Shown in pieces: positions 6,673-6,961 of a stretch of 6,961 nt of DNA. The position numbers and the translations under genes are program-made. How positions within the stretch are numbered: position 1 is the stretch's first letter; each line of letters begins with the position of its first letter. Source of the DNA: an archaeon (GTDB lineage: Archaea; Thermoproteota; Nitrososphaeria; Nitrososphaerales; UBA183); the NCBI GenBank assembly GCA_021786335.1, contig JAJYNM010000001.1, forward strand, positions 1-6,961, in the 5' to 3' direction. Under the pieces are notes generated by a model that was given only the letters and a program-made list of their open reading frames with translations, made no database searches and was not told the DNA's origin.

Positions 6673-6891
6673 TTGTATCAGGTGGGCACAGTCATTCATA
6701 GGGCTAAGAGTGGCAGACTAGTGGTCCGCCTTACGAAGGAAGTCAGGCCCGGCGCCTTCCTGTTCGACGAGGGGAAGAGGAAGCTGGGGAGGGTCGGCGA
6801 GCTTATCGGGCCGGTGAAATCCCCTTACGCGTCTTTGATTCCGGCCAGCAGCCGCGCTGGCAGACCGGGGGAGCCGGCCTTCGCGGAGTGA
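6673..6891 (+). CDS. gar1: H/ACA RNP component Gar1
   Basis: Gar1 binds the pseudouridine synthase Cbf5 in H/ACA ribonucleoproteins and helps substrate loading and release during rRNA pseudouridylation. The 72-residue product is a single small beta-barrel domain with VGTVIHRAKSGRLVVRL near the N-terminus and the hallmark GRVGELIGPVKSPYASL (about 39-55), matching the G.V..IFGPV..PY consensus. There are no RGG tails, as is usual in archaea. I chose TTG at 6673 because the TATA box predicts transcription starting at about 6668-6673 and the family domain begins at once. A GTG at 6655 would add six residues but would probably lie outside the transcript. The tfb gene begins three bases after the stop, an arrangement I recall as conserved in archaea. 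Confidence 0.92.
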   Translation: MYQVGTVIHRAKSGRLVVRLTKEVRPGAFLFDEGKRKLGRVGELIGPVKSPYASLIPASSRAGRPGEPAFAE

Positions 6892-6892
6892 G
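6885..6892 (+). promoter_or_regulatory. Shine-Dalgarno-like motif for tfb
   Basis: GGAGTGAG overlaps the gar1 stop codon and is two bases from the tfb ATG at 6895, with the GGAG core six bases away. It is a near match to the archaeal GGAGGTGA consensus and supports ATG 6895 as the start. Confidence 0.45.
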
Positions 6893-6894
6893 CC

Positions 6895-6961
6895 ATGAGC
6901 GTCTGGAGCACCAGCCGTGACGAGGGTTTCACGAACGCCTGTCCGGTCTGCGGCAACAGGT
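6895..6961 (+). CDS. tfb: transcription initiation factor IIB (TFB), N-terminal fragment
   Basis: Only 22 full codons lie in the window: MSVWSTSRDEGF, then TNACPVCGNR. The CPVCGNR is the first CxxC half of the N-terminal zinc ribbon of TFIIB/TFB, which contacts RNA polymerase; the second CxxC and the cyclin-like core would follow beyond base 6961. TFB binds the TATA-TBP complex and recruits polymerase. The call rests on this short motif plus the position just after gar1, where TFB genes are often found in archaea. Another zinc-ribbon protein cannot be excluded from 22 residues. It is separated from gar1 by three bases and is probably in the same transcript. Confidence 0.75.
   Translation, partial: MSVWSTSRDEGFTNACPVCGNR

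Overview
The window is archaeal chromosome. It carries an eS8 (S8e) ribosomal protein, SRP19, the H/ACA RNP protein Gar1 and the start of a TFIIB-like transcription factor, with TATA-like boxes about 25 bases ahead of several starts. The DNA is GC-rich and uses GTG and TTG starts freely. An SMC-ScpA-ScpB locus directly before S8e, SRP19, Gar1 and TFB is, from memory, most like Thaumarchaeota/Nitrososphaeria-type archaea. That placement is an inference from gene content and order, since no rRNA is present.

Layout: bases 1-648 (minus strand) hold the N-terminal part of an M24 metallopeptidase (prolidase / Xaa-Pro aminopeptidase type), cut by the window edge. A divergent spacer of about 290 bases (655-941) carries back-to-back promoters and several hairpins. 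Bases 942-5692 hold a tightly overlapped smc-scpA-scpB operon: the SMC ATPase, its kleisin and its KITE partner, which together form the chromosome-organising complex. A new promoter at about 5730 then drives rps8e and srp19, which overlap by ATGA. A second spacer (6471-6672) is very GC-rich and full of inverted repeats, and ends in a TATA box for gar1. The tfb gene starts three bases after gar1 and runs off the window.

The genes therefore link chromosome organisation (SMC-ScpAB) with core information processing: the small ribosomal subunit, signal recognition particle assembly, rRNA pseudouridylation and transcription initiation. Genes just behind a promoter have short or no leaders and no clear ribosome binding site, whereas some genes inside operons show a Shine-Dalgarno-like motif or a stop/start overlap.

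I see no mobile element, CRISPR array, rRNA or tRNA gene and no sign of a defence or other accessory system. This is mostly a conserved housekeeping region. The least explained parts are the two structured spacers, and the SMC head and hinge show sequence variants worth comparing across the family.
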